Assembly: GCA_905116865.2 (NCBI GenBank) | Contig: CAJHNH020000835.1 | Coordinates: 579,804 to 643,803, forward strand | Source of the DNA: Candidula unifasciata | Taxonomy: Eukaryota; Mollusca; Gastropoda; Stylommatophora; Geomitridae | DNA length: 64,000 bases | Direction of reading: 5' to 3' | Shown here: positions 1 to 11,640 of the stretch, piece after piece | Position numbering within the stretch: position 1 is the first letter of the stretch | Layout of the letters: each line of letters opens with the position of its first letter | Position numbers and translations under genes: made by a program | The notes under the pieces: generated by a model | The model's input: the letters and a program-made list of their open reading frames with translations, nothing else | Database searches by the model: none | Told to the model about the DNA's origin: nothing

Positions 1-36
<36 letters not shown>

Positions 37-120
37 CATCTATCTATCTGCCTGCCTGCTAGTCTGTCTGTGTGCTTTTCTGTCTGTCTCTCTGTCGGTC
101 TAACTATCCATCCGTTTACC
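1..120. repeat. (TATC)n microsatellite decaying to TCTG-rich DNA
   Basis: The first ~48 bases are near-perfect TATC. They grade into TGCC, GTCT and TCTG variants up to about base 120. The left end is cut by the window, so the full length is unknown. Confidence 0.9.
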
Positions 121-126
121 TATCTG

Positions 127-182
127 GGCCTGTTACCTGATTCTTAACCCTTTGAAAAAAAAAATTAAGTTCGTTCGCTAGT
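127..182 (+). mobile_element. GTTC-tailed interspersed element, 3' end fragment
   Basis: The stretch reads GGGCCTG, then ACCCTTTGAA, an A-rich run and AAGTTCGTTCGC. The same order is present at 8312-8428 and 62640-62760, where AATAAAGTT(C)GTTCGTTC ends the element. This copy is only the last ~55 bases, with a lengthened A-run. It looks like the 3' tail of a non-LTR element or SINE with a GTTC simple-repeat tail; the class is inferred. Confidence 0.6.
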
Positions 183-1225
183 TTGTTCTGTATGTCTGCT
201 ATTTGTCTGTCTTTCTTCTGTTTGTCTGTCTACACACTGAAGTAACGTCCTTTCTAATCATGTATATGTCTAATGGCATGTCTTCCTGTCAGTCTACCGA
301 TTGATTTGTCTGTCAAGCTAGTCACCTGTCTACCCATCTTTTAATATGTCTGTATATCTGTGTCTGTCTGCATATTTACAATTATGTCACGAGTCGGCCT
401 GTTTATGTGTATGTGACAATTCTGTCTGAACCGGGATTTATTTTAAATGGGCACGATTTAAAAGTAGAAACCATATAGTGTAATAAATACTAAATAAATA
501 AAATAAACAAATTCAAAAGTATACTTTTTTCCGTTTAAAAATGATGTTCAAGAAAGCTCCACAAAGGAGATGTGCCTATGAGTGCCCTGTAAGAAATGAG
601 ACCTCGGATATGAGAATATGTTTTATATTCGAATCTGTACTCCTGACGACTATACGGCCTTTCGCAGCCTGCTATATAATCGATGAGTGTATAGAAAACT
701 TGCGTTATAGTAATCGATCTCACCCAGGGTTTTTTACACAGTGGATTGAAAAAATTGATTGCTGTAAACAATTGATGTCGAGGGTGGAGTTATCTTTGGT
801 AATGGATGAGTACTTGATATGGAAAGTTGGGTAATTTGTAAACAGTATCGAGTAATTTATATAAATATTCGGGTAATTTATATATTGAGTCTATTAATTT
901 GCATAGAGAATCGAGTAAAGTGTAGAGGTCTTTAAATTAATGTCAGGAGTCGAGTAGTTTTTAAAAGAGAGTCAAACATTTGTTCAGAAAATCAAATAAC
1001 TTTCTAAAATTTATTTTAAAGAATTCTTCAAGGCATAATTTTACAAGGATAAAACTGACCGCTTTATAATCACAATCACTAAGCACAGTGTATAGAAAGA
1101 CACAGACAACCAAACAGGATAAGACAAAACAGACAGAAAAATAACATGAAAATAACATTATGATTAGCAGTGATTATATGCCACCTTAAATGTCCATATT
1201 GCATGACTAGTTTATAATTAAGTAC
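183..1225. other. AT-rich DNA without a supported gene
   Basis: There is a short open frame at 541-834 (97 codons, plus), but nothing in it resembles a known family. Bases 830-960 hold a loose repeat of GAGTAATTTATA-like words. I see no splice-flanked exon or RNA gene here. Confidence 0.5.
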
Positions 1226-2595
1226 AGTATGTATGATATGTATGTATGCCTACATGTGTGACATGCATGCATGTGTAGGTGTGTTTGTGTATGTATGATT
1301 CTGTGTACGTATGAATGTATGTATGGGTAACCATAAGTTTGTGTGTATGTCTTTGTGGGTCTGTGTGTGTAAGTGTATGTCTCTGTGTGTAGGCGTGTAT
1401 CTGTGTGTGAGTCTGTGTGGTGTCCGCGTGCGTGTCTGTGTGTGTATCTGTAGGTGTGCCTGTTTGTACGTGCCTGTGTGCGTGTCTGTAGGTGTGTCTG
1501 TTTGTACGTACCTGTGTGCGTGTCTGTGTGTGTGTCTGTAGGTGTGTCTGTTTGTACGTACCTGTGTGCGTGTCTGTGTGTGTATCTGTAGGTGTGTCTG
1601 TTTGTACGTGCCTGTGTGCGTGTCTGTAGGTGTGTCTGTTTGTACGTACCTGTGTGCGTGTCTGTAGGTGTGTCTGTTTGTACGTACCTGTGTGCGTGTC
1701 TGTAGGTGTGTCTGTTTGTAAGTACCTGTGTGCGTGTCTGTAGGTGTGTCTGTTTGTACGTGCCTGTGTTCGTGTCTGTAGGTGTGTTTGTTTGTACGTG
1801 CCTGTGTGCGTGTCTGTAGGTGTGTCTGTTTGTACATGCCTGTGTGCGTGTCTGTGTTCGTGTCTGTAGGTGTGCCTGTTTGTACGTACCTGTGTACGTG
1901 CCTGTATACGTGTCTGTAGGTGTGTCTGTTTGTACGTGCCTGTGTGCGTGTCTGTAGGTGTGTCTGTTTGTACGTACCTGTGTACGTGCCTGTGTACGTG
2001 TCTGTAGGTGTGTCTGTTTGTACGTGCCTGTGTGCGTGTCTGTGTTCGTGTCTGTAGGTGTGTCTGTTTGTACGTACCTGTGTACGTGCCTGTGTACGTG
2101 TCTGTAGGTGTGTCTGTTTGTACGTACCTGTGTACGTGCCTGTGTACGTGTCTGTAGGTGTGTCTGTTTGTACGTACCTGTGAACGTACCTGTGTACGTG
2201 CCTGTGTGCGTGTCTGTAGGTGTGTCTGTTTGTACGTACCTGTGTACGTACCTGTGTACGTGCCTGTGTGCGTGTCTGTAGGTGTGTCTGTTTGTACATG
2301 CCTGTGTACGTGCCTGTGTGCGTGTCTGTAGGTGTGTCTGTTTGTACGTGCCTGTGTGCGTGTCTGTGTTCGTGTCTGTAGGTGTGCCTGTTTGTACGTA
2401 CCTGTGTGCGTGTCTGTAGGTGTGTCTGTTTGTACGTACCTGTGTGCGTGTCTGTAAGTGTGTCTGTTTGTACGTGCCTGTGTGCGTGCCTGTGTGCGTA
2501 CCTGTGTGCGTGTCTGTGTGCGTGTCTGTGTGCGTGCCTGTGTGCGTGTCTGTGTGCGTGTCTGTGTTCGTGTCTCTGTGTTGGAACGTCTATAT
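1226..2595. repeat. 38-bp TG-rich minisatellite with 12-bp subunit insertions
   Basis: From about 1440 the unit is ~38 bp (GTGTCTGTAGGTGTGTCTG, then TTTGTACGTACCTGTGTGC). Some copies carry one to three extra 12-bp blocks of the CTGTGTACGTGC type, and these blocks form a run of their own at 2475-2570. Bases 1226-1440 are degenerate TG-rich flank. Because 38 is not a multiple of three, the minus strand cycles through three frames without a stop. That produces a 449-codon open frame at 1250-2599 (Thr/His/Arg/Gln), which I treat as an artefact of composition. Confidence 0.93.
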
Positions 2596-3090
2596 GCATG
2601 TTTTTATGTGCCCTTTCGTGTGCCTATAAGCGTGTCTGTGTGTATGTCCGTGTGCGTGTCAGTGTGCATGTCTGTCTGTGTTTGTGTGTGTATATGTGTG
2701 AGTGTGGCTGCGTGTTTGTTTCTGTGTGGTGGCAGTGTGTGTCTGTCTGTTTGTGTGTATCTGTGTATGTGTCTGTAGGGGTTTCTGCGTGTTCGTTGTG
2801 TGTCTATGCTTTTTTGTGTCCATGGCTGCGTGTTTCTCTTGATAATGTGTGTGTGTGTGTGCGTCTGTGTGTGTGTGTGTGTGTTTGTGTGAGTGTTTGT
2901 GCGTCTGTGGCTGTGTTAGTATGTGTGTGGGTATGTCTTTGTGTGTCAGTGTGTGTGTGTCTGCGTGTGTGTGTCATTGTGTGCCATTATGTGTTTGTAG
3001 GTGTTTCTGTATGTGTGGCTGCGTGTGTGAGCGTGTGTGTGAGTATTTTATGTTGTGGGCTAATGAGGTGCCTGTGTGTTGTATGTATCT
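2596..3090. repeat. Cryptic TG-rich low-complexity DNA
   Basis: This is TGTG/TCTG-rich sequence with no fixed period, linking two minisatellites. It belongs to the same strand-asymmetric domain (purine/pyrimidine alternation, G+T-rich top strand) that runs from 1.2 to 8.2 kb. Confidence 0.8.
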
Positions 3091-6000
3091 CTGTGTCGGT
3101 TTACACGGTTTGTGTATCTGTGTATTTACACGTTTTGTGTGGGCTCTATTTCGGTTTTACACGTTTGTGTGCGTTCGTCTGTGTCGTTTTACACGTTTTG
3201 TGTGCGTCTCTGGTCGGTTTACACGTTTTTGTGTTGCGTCTCTGTGTCGGTTTACACGTTTGTGTGCGTCTCTGTTCGGTTTACACGTTTGTGTGCGTCT
3301 CTGTGTCGGTTTACCACGTTGTGTGCGTCTCTGTGTCGGTTTACACGTCTCTGTGTCGGTTTTACACGTTGTGTGCGTTCTCTGTGTTACACGTTTGTGT
3401 GCGTCTCTGTGTCGGTTTACACGTTTGTGTGCGTCTCTGTGTCGGTTTTTACACGTTTGTGTGCGTCTCTGTGTCGGTTTACACGTTTTGTGTGCGTCTC
3501 TGTGTCGGTTTACACGTTTGTGTGCGTCTCTGTGTCGGTTTACACGTTTGTGTGCGTCTCTGTGTCGGTTTACACGTTTGTGTGCGTCTCTGTGTCGGTT
3601 TTACACGTTTGTGTGCGTCTCTGTGTCGGTTTACACGTTTGTGTGCGTCTCTGTGTCGGTTTACACGTTTTGTGTGCGTCTCTGTGTTCGGTTTACACGT
3701 TTTGTGCGTCTCTGTGTCGGTTTACACGTTTGTGTGCGTCTCTGTGTCGGTTTTACACGTTTGTGTGCGTCTCTGTGTCGGTTTACACGTTTGTGTGCGT
3801 CTCTGTGTCGGTTTACACGTTTGTGTGCGTCTCTGTGTCGGTTTACACGTTTTGTGTGCGTCTCTGTGTCGGTTTACACGTTTGTGGTGTCGGTTTTACA
3901 CGTTTGTGTGCGTCTCTGTGTCGGTTTACACGTTTGTGTGCGTCTCTGTGTCGGTTTACACGTTTGTGTGCGTCTCTGTGTCGGTTTACACGTTTGTGTG
4001 CGTCTCTGTGTCGGTTTACACGTTTGTGTGCGTCTCTGTGTCGGTTTACACGTTTGTGTGCGTCTCTGTGTCGGTTTACACGTTTGTGTGCGTCTCTGTG
4101 TCGGTTTACACGTTTGTGTGCGTCTCTGTGTCGGTTTACACGTTTGTGTGCGTCTCTGTGTCGGTTTACACGTTTGTGTGCGTCTCTGTGTCGGTTTACA
4201 CGTGTGTGCGTCTCTGTGTCGGTTTACACGTTTGTGTGCGTCTCTGTGTCGGTTTACACGTTTGTGTGCGTCTCTGTGTCGGTTTACACGTTTGTGTGCG
4301 TCTCTGTGTCGGTTACACGTTTGTGTGCGTCTCTGTGTCGGTTTACACGTTTGTGTGCGTCTCTGTGTCGGTTTACACGTTTGTGTGCGTCTCTGTGTCG
4401 GTTTACACGTTTTGTTTGTGTCGGTTTACACGTGCTCTGTGTCGGTTTACACGTTTGTGTGCGTCTCTGTGTCGGTTTTACACGTTTGTGTGCGTCTCTG
4501 TGTCGGTTTACACGTTTGTGTGCGTCTCTGTGTCGGTTTACACGTTTGTGTGCGTCTCTGTGTCGGTTTACACGTTTGTGTGCGTCTCTGTGTCGGTTTA
4601 CACGTTTGTGTGCGTCTCTGTGTCGGTTTACACGTTTTGTGCGTGTGTCGTCTCTGTGTCTCGGTTTACACGTTTTTGTGTGCGTCTCTGTGTCGGTTTA
4701 CACGTTTGTGTGCGTCTCTGTGTCGGTTTACACGTTTGTGTGCGTCTCTGTGTCGGTTTACACGTTTGTGTGCGTCTCTGTGTCGGTTTACACGTTTGTG
4801 TGCGTCTCTGTGTCGGTTTACACGTTTGTGTGCGTCTCTGTGTCGGTTTACACGTTTGTGTGCGTCTCTGTGTCGGTTTACACGTTTGTGTGCGTCTCTG
4901 TGTCGGTTTACACGTTTGTGTGCGTCTCTGTGTCGGTTTACACGTTTGTGTGCGTCTCTGTGTCGGTTTACACGTTTGTGTGCGTCTCTGTGTCGGTTTA
5001 CACGTTTGTGTGCGTCTCTGTGTGTACACGTTTGTTTCTCACGTTTACACGTTTGTGTGCGTCTCTGTGTCGGTTTACACGTTTGTGTGCGTCTCTGTGT
5101 CGGTTTACACGTTTGTGTGCGTCTCTGTGTCGGTTTACACGTTTGTGTGCGTCTCTGTGTCGGTTTACACGTTTGTGTGCGTCTCTGTGTCGGTTTACAC
5201 GTTTGTGTGCGTCTCTGTGTCGGTTTACACGTTTGTGTGCGTCGGTTTCTGTGTCGTGTCGGTTTACACGTTTGTGTGCGTCTCTGTGTCGGTTTACACA
5301 CGTGCGTTGTGTGCGTCTCTGTGTCGGTTTACACGTTTGTGTGCGTCTCTGTGTCGGTTTACACGTTTGTGTGCGTCTCTGTGGTTTACACGTTTGTGTG
5401 CGTCTCTGTGTCGGTTACACGTTTGTGTGCGTCTCTGTGTCGGTTTACACGTTTGTGTGCGTCTCTGTGTCGGTTTACACGTTTGTGTGCGTCTCTGTGT
5501 CGGTTTACACGTTTGTGTGCGTCTCTGTGTCGGTTTACACGTTTGTGTGCGTCTCTGTGTCGGTTTACACGTTTGTGTGCGTCTCTGTGCGTTTACACGT
5601 TTGTGTGTCTCTGTGTCGGTTTACACGTTTGTGTGCGTCTCTGTGTCGGTTTACACGTTTGTGTGCGTCTCTGTGTCGGTTTACACGTTTGTGTGCGCTG
5701 TGTCTCGTTTGTGTCGTCTCTGTGTTTACACGTTTGTGTGCGTCTCTGTGTCGGTTTACACGTTTGTGTGCGTCTCTGTGTCGGTTTACACGTTTGTGTG
5801 CGTCTCTGTGTCGGTTTCGTTTGTGTGCGTCTCTGTGTTACACACGTTTGTGTGCGTCTCTGTGTCGGTTTACACGTTTGTGTGCGTCTCTGTGTCGGTT
5901 TACACGTTTGTGTGCGTCTCTGTGTCGGTTTACACGTTTGTGTGCGTTTGTGTGGTTTACACGTTTGTGTGCGTCTCTGTCGGTTTACACGTTTGTGTGC

Positions 6001-7140
6001 GTCTCTGTGTCGGTTTACACGTTTGTGTGCGTCTCTGTGTCGGTTTACACGTTTGTGTGCGTCTCTGTGTCGGTTTACACGTTTGTGTGCGTCTCTGTGT
6101 CGGTTTACACGTTTGTGTGCGTCTCTGTGTCGGTTTACACGTTTGTGTGCGTCTCTGTGTCGGTTTACACGTTTGTGTGCGTCTCTGTGTCGGTTTACAC
6201 GTTTGTGTGCGTCGGTTTCTGTGTCGGTTTACACGTTTGTGTGCGTCTCTGTGTCGGTTTACACGTTTGTGTGCGTCTCTGTGTCGGTTTACACGTTTTT
6301 GTGTGCGTCTCTGTGTCGGTTTACACGTTTGTGTGCGTCTCTGTGTCGGTTTACACGTTTGTGTGCGTCTCTGTGTCGGTTTACACGTTTGTGTGCGTCT
6401 CTGTGTCGGTTTACACGTTTGTGTGCGTCTCTGTGTGTCGGTTTACACGTTTGTGTGCGTCTCTGTGTCGGTTTACACGTTTGTGTGCGTCTCTGTGTCG
6501 GTTTACACGTTTGTGTGCGTCTCTGTGTCGGTTTACACGTTTGTGTGCGTCTCTGTGTCGGTTTACACGTTTGTGTGCGTCTCTGTGTCGGTTTACACGT
6601 TTTGTGTCTGTGTCGGTTTACACGTTTGTGTGCGTCTCTGTGTCGGTTTACACGTTTGTGTGCGTCTCTGTGTCGGTTTACACGTTTGTGTGCGTCTCTG
6701 TGTCGGTTTACACGTTTGTGTGCGTCTCTGTGTCGGTTTACACGTTTGTGTGCGTCTCTGTGTCGGTTTACACGTTTGTGTGCGTCTCTGTGTCGGTTTA
6801 CACGTTTGTGTGCGTCTCTGTGTCGGTTTACACGTTTGTGTGCGTCTCTGTGTCGGTTTACACGTTTGTGTGCGTCTCTGTGTCGGTTTACACGTTTGTG
6901 TGCGTCTCTGTGTCGGTTTACACGTTTGTGTGCGTCTCTGTGTCGGTTTACACGTTTGTGTGCGTCTCTGTGTCGGTTTACACGTTTGTGTGCGTATCTG
7001 TGTCGGGTTTACGTTTGTGTGCGTCTTGTGTCGGTTTACACGTCTCTGTGTGTCGGTTTACACGTTTGTGTGCGTCTCTGTGTCGGTTTACACGTTTGTG
7101 TGCGTCTCTGTGTCGGTTTACACGTTTGTGTGCGTATCTG
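3091..7140. repeat. Giant minisatellite, 30-bp unit, about 135 copies
   Basis: The unit is GGTTTACACGTTTGTGTG followed by CGTCTCTGTGTC (30 bp). Long runs are identical copy to copy. Deviations are almost all indels: an extra T in TTT, loss of a few bases, or partial units. They are densest at 3.1-3.9 kb and 5.0-6.0 kb. All three plus frames and two of the three minus frames lack stops, giving overlapping open frames of 1486, 1589 and 1750 codons (2849-7309, 2382-7151, 3076-8328). The implied peptides are ten-residue periods such as VYTFVCVSVS and GLHVCVRLCV. The frames start in flanking TG repeats and show no promoter or splice support, so I do not call a gene. Confidence 0.97.
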
Positions 7141-7430
7141 TGTATGTGTGAGTGTTGCGTCTGTCTACTGTGTGTGTCTGTGTGCATATTCTGTGTTTCC
7201 CTGCCGTGTGTGTGTGTGTGTTTGTATGTGTGCCTTTGGCTGCGCGTGTGTGTGTATGTGTGTCTGTGTGGGTTTATGTTCTTGTGCGTCGGTGTGTGTG
7301 TGTATGTAGGTGTTTTTGTGTGCAGCTACGTGTGCGTATGTGTGTGTTCGTGTGTGTGTGTGTGTCTGGATAGCTGTGTGTGTCTGGGTTGTATGCGTGT
7401 GTGTGTTTTAGAGTATGTGTTTGTTAAAGT
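7141..7430. repeat. TG-rich low-complexity spacer
   Basis: This is cryptic TGTGTG/TCTG sequence between the 30-bp array and the ATGT tract. No fixed period is seen. Confidence 0.8.
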
Positions 7431-7561
7431 GTATGTATGTATGTATGTATGTATGTATGTATGTATGTATGTATGTATGTATGTATGTATGTATGTATGT
7501 ATGTATGTATGTATGTATGTATGTATGTATGTATGTATGTATGTATGTATGTATGTATGTA

Positions 7562-7598
<37 letters not shown>

Positions 7599-7835
7599 AT
7601 GTATGTATGTATGTATGTATGTATGTATGTATGTATGTATGTATGTATGTATGTATGTATGTATGTATGTATGTATGTATGTATGTATGTATGTATGTAT
7701 GTATGTATGTATGTATGTATGTATGTATGTATGTATGTATGTATGTATGTATGTATGTATGTATGTATGTATGTATGTATGTATGTATGTATGTATGTAT
7801 GTATGTATGTATGTATGTATGTATGTATGTATGTA

Positions 7836-7896
<61 letters not shown>

Positions 7897-8050
7897 ATGT
7901 ATGTATGTATGTATGTATGTATGTATGTATGTATGTATGTATGTATGTATGTATGTATGTATGTATGTATGTATGTATGTATGTATGTATGTATGTATGT
8001 ATGTATGTATGTATGTATGTATGTATGTATGTATGTATGTATGTATGTAT
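7431..8050. repeat. (ATGT)n microsatellite with two (GT)n inserts
   Basis: About 620 bp of near-perfect ATGT is interrupted by pure GT at 7563-7582 and at 7841-7880. The compound ATGT/GT structure is typical of slippage-driven tracts. The peptides it implies (MYVC, or HTYI on minus) are composition artefacts. Confidence 0.98.
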
Positions 8051-8311
8051 TTATGTTTTGTGTGTATATGTATGTGTGTAAGTATGTGTGTGTGCGTACG
8101 CATGTACGTATGTGTGTGTGCGCAGCATATTTGTATGTATGTGGATGTTTATGTATGTGTATATTGGGTGTCTATATATTGGAGCTAGTGAAAAAGTTTG
8201 CGTGTGTATGTGGGTGTGTGTGTTCGCGCGCGAGCGCGCTCATGCATTTTACAACCCATGCTGTTGTTTTTGACTTGATGTTTGTGCTATGCGAATTATT
8301 ACATGAATATA
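8051..8311. other. TG-rich flank of the ATGT tract
   Basis: Degenerate TGTATG/TGTGTG sequence fades into mixed sequence by 8240. No gene is seen. Confidence 0.7.
8226..8239. other. Self-complementary GC inverted repeat
   Basis: GCGCGC-GA-GCGCGC: each arm is its own complement, so hairpin or Z-form pairing is possible. It stands out against the TG-rich and AT-rich surroundings. No function is implied. Confidence 0.6.
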
Positions 8312-8428
8312 ACAGGCTTTATTGGTGAAATACAACTGCTGTGTGAAAGATAAGAGTTTGGAAGGGCCGAATGTAAGACAGGCCTGCCTGCCTAATGTGT
8401 GACCCTTTGAATAAAGTTCGTTCGTTCA
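8312..8428 (+). mobile_element. GTTC-tailed interspersed element, longest-matching copy
   Basis: It shares an ordered set of words with 62640-62760: AAATACA(A/G)CTGC, GTGTGAAAGA, GTTTGGAAGGGCCGAAT, CTAAGAC/GTAAGAC, GGCCTG, TGACCCTTT and AATAAAGTTC(G)TTCGTTC. The AATAAA just before the GTTC tail looks like a polyadenylation signal inside the element. The family is probably a LINE 3' end or a SINE that relied on one; the choice is not settled. Confidence 0.72.
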
Positions 8429-8580
8429 CAAGGTACAGATCGACCAAATTAGATTAGCAACACTGGCTTCCCTTCAGAAGGTACAAATAGACCTAACTGG
8501 ACTAGACACTCTCGTTTCCGTTCACAAGGTACGAACAGACCAATCTAGACTAGCCACACTGATTTCCCTTTACAAACTGG
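8425..8580. repeat. 48-bp tandem repeat, three diverged copies
   Basis: Copies start at 8425, 8473 and 8521 with TTCA(C/G)AAGGTAC and end in TTTCCC/TTTCCG. A fourth partial copy runs to 8580. Divergence is by substitution, so this array is older than the 3-7 kb array. Confidence 0.85.
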
Positions 8581-8639
8581 ACCTGAAGAGAATACTTTCA
8601 CTGTAGCAGAAACGTAGCCGCTACACGCCTAGAGATACA

Positions 8640-8779
8640 TAAAGGGATGAATTGGAGAATGTATGGTCTTAGAGATTTAAAACTCAAATAGTACAAAGCC
8701 ACAAATAAAACTGTTCATAGAGAAGTCTTACAATCTCTCTGGGAAACATCATCATCCCATTTTAGAAGAGTAACGACTG

Positions 8780-8819
<40 letters not shown>

Positions 8820-8820
8820 T
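8640..8820 (+). mobile_element. LINE 3' end with (TAAG)n tail
   Basis: It translates loosely as the C-terminal tail of a non-LTR reverse transcriptase (a W, then NKTVHREVLQSLW). It matches the better preserved copy at 14215-14625, including the shared ATCTCTCTGG and GTAGAAGAGGAGCGACT-like 3' UTR. It ends in GTAAGTAAG repeats (8781-8820), the 3' simple-repeat tail of this family. The copy is severely 5'-truncated and dead. Confidence 0.72.
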
Positions 8821-9635
8821 GATTCAATATAGAGACTGATGATTTGTAGATAGGGAGAGGTGTAGAAACGGGGCGTGATAGAAAATGTTGAAACTCGGAT
8901 AAACAGAATGTTGATTATGGAATCAATAGGAAAAATGCACTCGCAGACACACTAGAGAAGATGTCGCAGGAATGGTACCGATAAATGTGCACTATTTTCA
9001 TGCAGTCACTATCCATTTCTTCACCTACAGTGTCGCAATAATCAATCTGTGAAGTACCGGCACCAGCCAGCCAACTACTGAAAGCCCATGAGAGATCCAT
9101 CAATGAGAATGTGATGTTCTCAAGCCGATAAAGTCCTCCCTGCTACGTCATCCGGACAGTTTGGGTGGCCGGGGAGTGATTGACTGTAAGTGCTGCGGCC
9201 TTGAGTCAGCCTAGAGTGATGGAGGTCACAGCTGGGAAAAACAGATACTAATTTTGGACGAGGGAAAACCAGCACAAAATGTTTTCCGCTCGATCTTTCT
9301 AAAGGTTGAGTCTGGAATGTGGGCCTTGTTGTTATCGTTGCAATGAAAATAAGTGTTTTGCCTGCTGGCGTTTGCGATTATGTTTGGCAATAACTACTGG
9401 TCTTTAAATCTATCATCTGCAGACAGTCACAGAAAATGTCGAGCGCGAGAAATCACAATAACAACTACATGAGAATTATATTCTTTTCAAAACTGTCAAA
9501 TCTGCTTACCTCATCATCACAAGTATCTAGCCAGATTTCTTTACACTGGTCTGACTTAACATAGGATGAACATTCACACAAGAGACGTTGACAGGTGTGC
9601 ACGCATACCACCACCAGTACTTCAAGGAACAAACA
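8821..9635. other. No recognisable feature
   Basis: Mixed-composition, single-copy-looking DNA. The only open frame of note (8915-9103, minus, 62 codons) has no recognisable motif. Confidence 0.4.
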
Positions 9636-11190
9636 ATTAGTTCGTCAGTCAGTCAAATAATCAGTCAGCCAGTGTCTACCAGTCAGTCACTGTCAATCAG
9701 CTAGTCAGTCAGTGTCTACCACTCAGTCAACTAGTCAGTCAGCCAGTCAGTCAACTAGTCAGTCAGCCCGTCGGTCAGTAAGCCAGTGTCTGCCAGTCAA
9801 TCAGCTAGTAATTCAGGCAGTAAGTCAGCCAGTGTCCTTCATTCAGTCAGCTAATCAGTCAGTCACGGTAAGTCAGGTATTCAGTCAGCCAGTATCAGTC
9901 ATTAATTCAGCTAGTCAGCCAGTCAGTCAGTCAGCCAGTCAGTCAGTCAGCCAGTCAGTCAGCTAGTCAGTCAGTCAGTCAGCTAGTCGGTCAGCCAGTT
10001 AGTCAGCTTGTCAGTCAGTCAGCCAGTTAGTCAGCTAGTCAGTCAGCCAAGGTAAGTTATTCAGTCAGTTACTCAGTCAGCCAGTATCAGTCATTAAGTC
10101 AGCTAATCAGCCAGTCAGTCAGTCAGCCAGCGTCTGCCCTTGAGTCAGCTAGTCTCATTAAGTCAACCAATCAGTTAGCCAGCCAGTCAGTCAGTCAGCC
10201 CTTCAGCCAGTCAGTCAGCTAGTGTCAGTCAGCCAGTCAGTCAGCTAGTGTCACTAAGCCAGTCAGTCAGCTAGTGTCAGTCAACCAGTCAGCTAGTGTC
10301 AGTCAGCCAGTCAGTCAGCTAGTGTTAGTCGGTCAGTCAGCTGGTCAATCAGCTAGCCAGTCAGCTAGTGTCAGTCAGCCAGTCAGTCGGTCAATGAACG
10401 TGTTAGTCAGCCAGTCAGTCAGTTAGTGGCAGTCAGTCTTTAATCAGTCAGCTAGTCAGTCAGCTATGGTCAGTCACTCAGTCAGCCAGTCAGTCAGTAA
10501 GTTAGTAAGCTAATCAACCAGTGTCAGTCACTCAGTCAGCTATTCAGTCAACAAGTCATTTAGCCATAAAGTCAAGCAGTCAGTCAGCCAGTCAGTCAGT
10601 CAGTCAGTTAGTCAGTCAGTCAACTAGTGTCAGTCAGTCAATCAGCTCGTCAGACAGCAGTCATTCAATCAGCCCGTCAGTCGGTCAGCTAGTGTCAGTC
10701 AGTCAGCCAGCCAGTCAGCCAATGTCAGGCAGTCATCAGTCAGTCAGCTAGTCAGTCAGATAGTCTCAAGTCAGCCAGTGTCTGCAAGTCAGTCACCCAA
10801 TCAGTCAATCAGTGTCAGTCCGTTACTCAGTCAGTCAGCCAGCCAGTCAGTTAGCAAGTCAGTCAGTCAGTCATTCAGTCAGTCATTCAGTCAGTCATTC
10901 AGTCAGTCACCCATACAGTAAGTCAGTTAACCGATTAGTCAATCAGCCAGTTAGTCAAACAATCGCTCAAACAATCAGTCATTCAGCCAGTCATTTAGCC
11001 TGTCATTCAGTCAGTCATTTAGCCTGTCATTCAGCCAGTCATTTAGCCTGTCATTCAGTCAGTCATTTAGCCTGTCATTCAGCCAGTCATTTAGTCAGTT
11101 ATTCAGCCAGTCATTTAGCCTGTCAGTCAGTCAGTCATTTAGCCTGTCATTCAGTCAGTCATTTAGCCAGTTATGCCAATTCATTCATTC
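9636..11190. repeat. GTCA/CAGT-derived degenerate satellite
   Basis: About 1.55 kb is built from AGTC and CAGT tetranucleotides with CAGCTAGT, CAGCCAGT and AGTGTCAGT variants. Open frames made of Ser-Gln-Ser-Val periods are repeat artefacts. The array evidently began as a tetranucleotide microsatellite and then diverged into longer words. Confidence 0.93.
10981..11165. repeat. 24-bp higher-order block inside the GTCA satellite
   Basis: A secondary unit of ~24 bp (GTCATTTAGCCTGTCATTCA plus GCCA or GTCA) is repeated about eight times. It is more regular than its surroundings, so a second, later round of amplification took place at the right edge. Confidence 0.8.
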
Positions 11191-11640
11191 ATTTATTTCT
11201 CTTTGTTCTGTTTGATCCACACGTTTCGTATTGCCAACACAAGGTGTCTCTAATTTCTTAATCTGTCTCTGTCATGAGCCCCCCCCCCCCCCTCTCCCCC
11301 CATGTATTACACCTTATACTGTTCATTCGAAACCACTGTGGCGGTTATCATGACAGAAATACTTCAGTTTGTTAGATTTTAACTCCCTCTTTGCTGTTCA
11401 GATCTTGGTTAGATATCTGTAATGTCTTCCTTCAAGATTCATGGTTCTCCACAATCTGTTTTGGAATAACCGTTCTTAACTTCATGAGGCCAGATTTATC
11501 CCCCAGTGTATGTGATATGGTCCAAGCCTATGCCTGAGACTGGTCAGTTCCCAACAAACGTTAGTCTGAGAATGTTTGCTTTAGCTGGCCAATGTGCTAT
11601 AGGCCAACATGGCGGTTTAACCACTGTATCACCGTGTCTG
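11191..11640. other. No gene; poly-C tract
   Basis: It holds a C-run at 11279-11293 and otherwise mixed sequence. No exon or RNA gene is recognised. Confidence 0.4.

Noticed and set aside
1250..2599. 449-codon minus frame rich in Thr/His/Arg
   Set aside because: The repeat unit is 38 bp and the frame rotates through it; no codon preference or domain.
1440..7140. Telomeric or subtelomeric repeat
   Set aside because: No TTAGGG or related telomere words; TG-rich bias alone is not enough.
2382..8328. Overlapping open frames of 1486-1750 codons on plus, apparently huge Cys/Val-rich proteins
   Set aside because: They are stop-free readings of a 30-bp and 4-bp repeat, open in several frames at once, with no distinct start, domain or splice context.
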